Positions 62,336 to 64,000 of a stretch of 64,000 bases of DNA are shown here, piece after piece. The notes under the pieces were generated by a model. It had not been told where the DNA came from and did no database searches. It worked only from the letters and a program-made list of their open reading frames with translations. Within the stretch, counting starts at the first letter, position 1. Each line of letters starts with the position of its first letter. Source of the stretch: Acridotheres tristis (lineage: Eukaryota; Chordata; Aves; Passeriformes; Sturnidae); NCBI GenBank assembly GCA_037013685.1, contig CM072890.1:434001-498000 (forward strand). Direction: 5' to 3'. The translations under genes and the position numbers were made by a program.

Positions 62336-63266
62336 TGACTTCTCATACAGATGGGCTGTCATGATGGTGGCTTCTTTTGTTGTTAAATGATTTGTTTTTT
62401 GGCAAAAATTCCTAATCTGCAGTCCTCATTTTCTACTTACTTAAATATCTTTGAGTACAGACCAAGATAAGAACTGTAAGTCACAATCTGTCAGTATCCC
62501 TAAAAGATAAAAATTTTATTTAAAGATAAAAGTATATGTTTTGGACTCTTTAGAAATTCATTTTTTCACTTCACCTGATTCTGAAAAGCAATATGTCCCA
62601 AGGAGGGACATCAGCTGCTGACCACCCCTACACACTTAGAAATGTATCTCCCAGCTGTTTCTGAGAGGCAAATTTCTGGAGACACTTCAATGTTATTACA
62701 GACGTTCTTTGATCCAGAAGGAATAAAGATACTTGGTTTTAAATCTTTATCAAACAGCTAACAAAGTAAAAATAATTTGTATTCAAAATAATGTAAGGTA
62801 TGCAATAATGTAAAATAAGTTTAAATGAGAAAGAGTTTTATGCTGTAACAACTGAACATGTAAAATGAGATACCAAGGCCTGGTGCTGGCAGTTACCCAT
62901 TCAAGACACTTAAAACTCTCTCCATACTATTGGCTTAATTTTTGGAAAAAGGTAATTTTACCTAATATTTAGTCAGTATTGTAGCCTATTCTGCCTCTCT
63001 GTGTTTCTAGCTTATATGTGACTCCAGGAAAAGACACTCAGGGACTTGAGTGAGTAGGCATTATCTTGGGCAAAGTGGTAACAGACCATGGGGCTTGGAC
63101 AGCACTACAGGGAGTTTGCCAATAATTGCCCATGAATGTGGGCTCAAGTGCATGAATTCCTCCAAGTGAAAAGGTCAGGAGAAGGCTGTGACCACACAGT
63201 GAATTCCACACAGTGGTCTTCCAGTAAAGATGCCCCTGAGGACACCTTCCTTTGGGTCTGGACATG

Positions 63267-63315
63267 GTGATCCTCAGAGTCCCATCCAGTCCTAACAGTT
63301 CTGAGTCTGTGATTC
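63267..63315 (+). mobile_element. Degraded CR1 3'-end fragment
   Basis: The + strand GGTGATCCTCAGAGTCCCAT, then CCAGTCCTAACAGTTCTGAG and TCTGTGATTC, matches the pattern of a CR1 3' end (GATGATC..AGGTCCCTTCCAACC..CCATTCTATGATTCTATGATTC). It stands in the opposite orientation to the fragment at 62,279. About two thirds of the positions look alike by eye. Confidence 0.45.
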
Positions 63316-64000
63316 CCTGCTGCTGCCACCCTTTCCATCCACTCTCCAGTGTCATTCCCAAAGACAGGTTTGTCCAGAAGGATGTTTTGCCATGTACAAT
63401 GAGGCCTGAAAAAACGTCCTTGCAAAGAACAAACCCTGAGATGCTCTTCTTGGAGACCATGAAGGACAGAACAATCTCCACTTGGAGACTTCTAAGTGCA
63501 TTCCTCACTTTGAGAGCAGGCAACCAGAGGTATTGCTTATGACAAGTATTTACAAGGATTCCATTGTTAAACCTCTTTGGAAGCCTCTGGGGCTGAAACT
63601 CATCATTTCAGTAAAGATTAGGTGTCTCCTGAGCTTCCAGTTTGGATGCTGTGTTTAGGGTACTGGCTATTCAGAGCTGTCCCAGGCTGTAGTTTGGTTT
63701 GTTTGGGCACTGCTTTGGAGGTACAGATCCAGAGAGTGTGGATCAACAAGCATTCAGCAGAGAAAGAGAATTTGCAAAGTTTCTATAAGAACTGCTGCCT
63801 TTAACTTCTTCTACATTCATCCCTGATATAATATTTTTCAGGATGTGATTGAAAAGGAAGCTGGGAAGGCCAAAGCAGACTGTACTTCCTTCGTTGAGAA
63901 ACATGGATAGACTCATCCTATACACAACTGACAGGTATTGTTATAACTGAGACCATATTCACAAGCATATGTGCCCTCTCAGCAGAAGCAGCACGTGGAC

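Larger units (their letters stand above)
61806..64000. other. MYOD1 upstream flank
   Basis: GC-rich sequence continues to about 61,960, after which the DNA becomes AT-rich and unique. Two degraded CR1 3'-end fragments are listed separately. No exon was recognised. The known distal muscle enhancers of mammalian MyoD lie about 5 and 20 kb upstream and would fall outside this window. Confidence 0.6.

Overview
The window is vertebrate, and almost certainly bird, nuclear DNA. Two genes are recognisable from their protein sequence. MYOD1 (myogenic bHLH factor, three coding exons) is complete. The first coding exon of KCNC1 (Kv3.1 voltage-gated potassium channel) is present. Both lie on the minus strand in the order MYOD1 then KCNC1, the arrangement known from other amniotes such as human 11p15. 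A CR1 LINE 3' end and a MYOD1 protein very close to the chicken one point to Aves. The many minisatellites fit a neoavian or passerine genome, but the sequence alone does not prove the clade.

Layout, left to right. Positions 1-38,490 are read as KCNC1 intron 1, because exon 1 ends in a clean donor and no exon with the S1-S6 channel core appears to its left. This intron is unique AT-rich sequence broken by tandem arrays: about 25 bp units (10.7-11.6 kb), 77 bp x3 (14.4 kb), 61 bp x about 20 (19.9-21.15 kb), 16 bp x5 (27.4 kb), 15/19 bp purine-rich units (28.4-28.7 kb) and (ATCC)n (37.3 kb). KCNC1 exon 1 is at 38,491-39,060. Its GC-rich 5' flank runs to about 40.3 kb and holds a homopurine tract and a 44/45 bp minisatellite. 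The intergenic region, 40.3-57.2 kb, holds a perfect-register 13 bp array, a decayed KCNC1-like exon relic (47.8 kb) and a CR1 split by an 845 bp pentanucleotide array (50.7-52.1 kb). MYOD1 spans about 57.2-60.86 kb. Its promoter is at about 60.9 kb, followed upstream by a G-rich block and a CpG-dense modular minisatellite (61.3-61.8 kb). The remainder to 64 kb is upstream flank with two degraded CR1 fragments.

The two genes are neighbours by ancient synteny, not an operon. MYOD1 drives skeletal-muscle commitment. KCNC1 supports fast-spiking neurons. Apart from these two genes and the exon relic, no protein-coding gene, tRNA, rRNA or CRISPR array can be supported. The longest open reading frames are artefacts of tandem repeats without stop codons. 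Nothing here looks like a new multi-gene system. The most unusual items are the KCNC1 exon-like relic, the satellite born inside a CR1, and the repeat-dense G-rich DNA next to both promoters.
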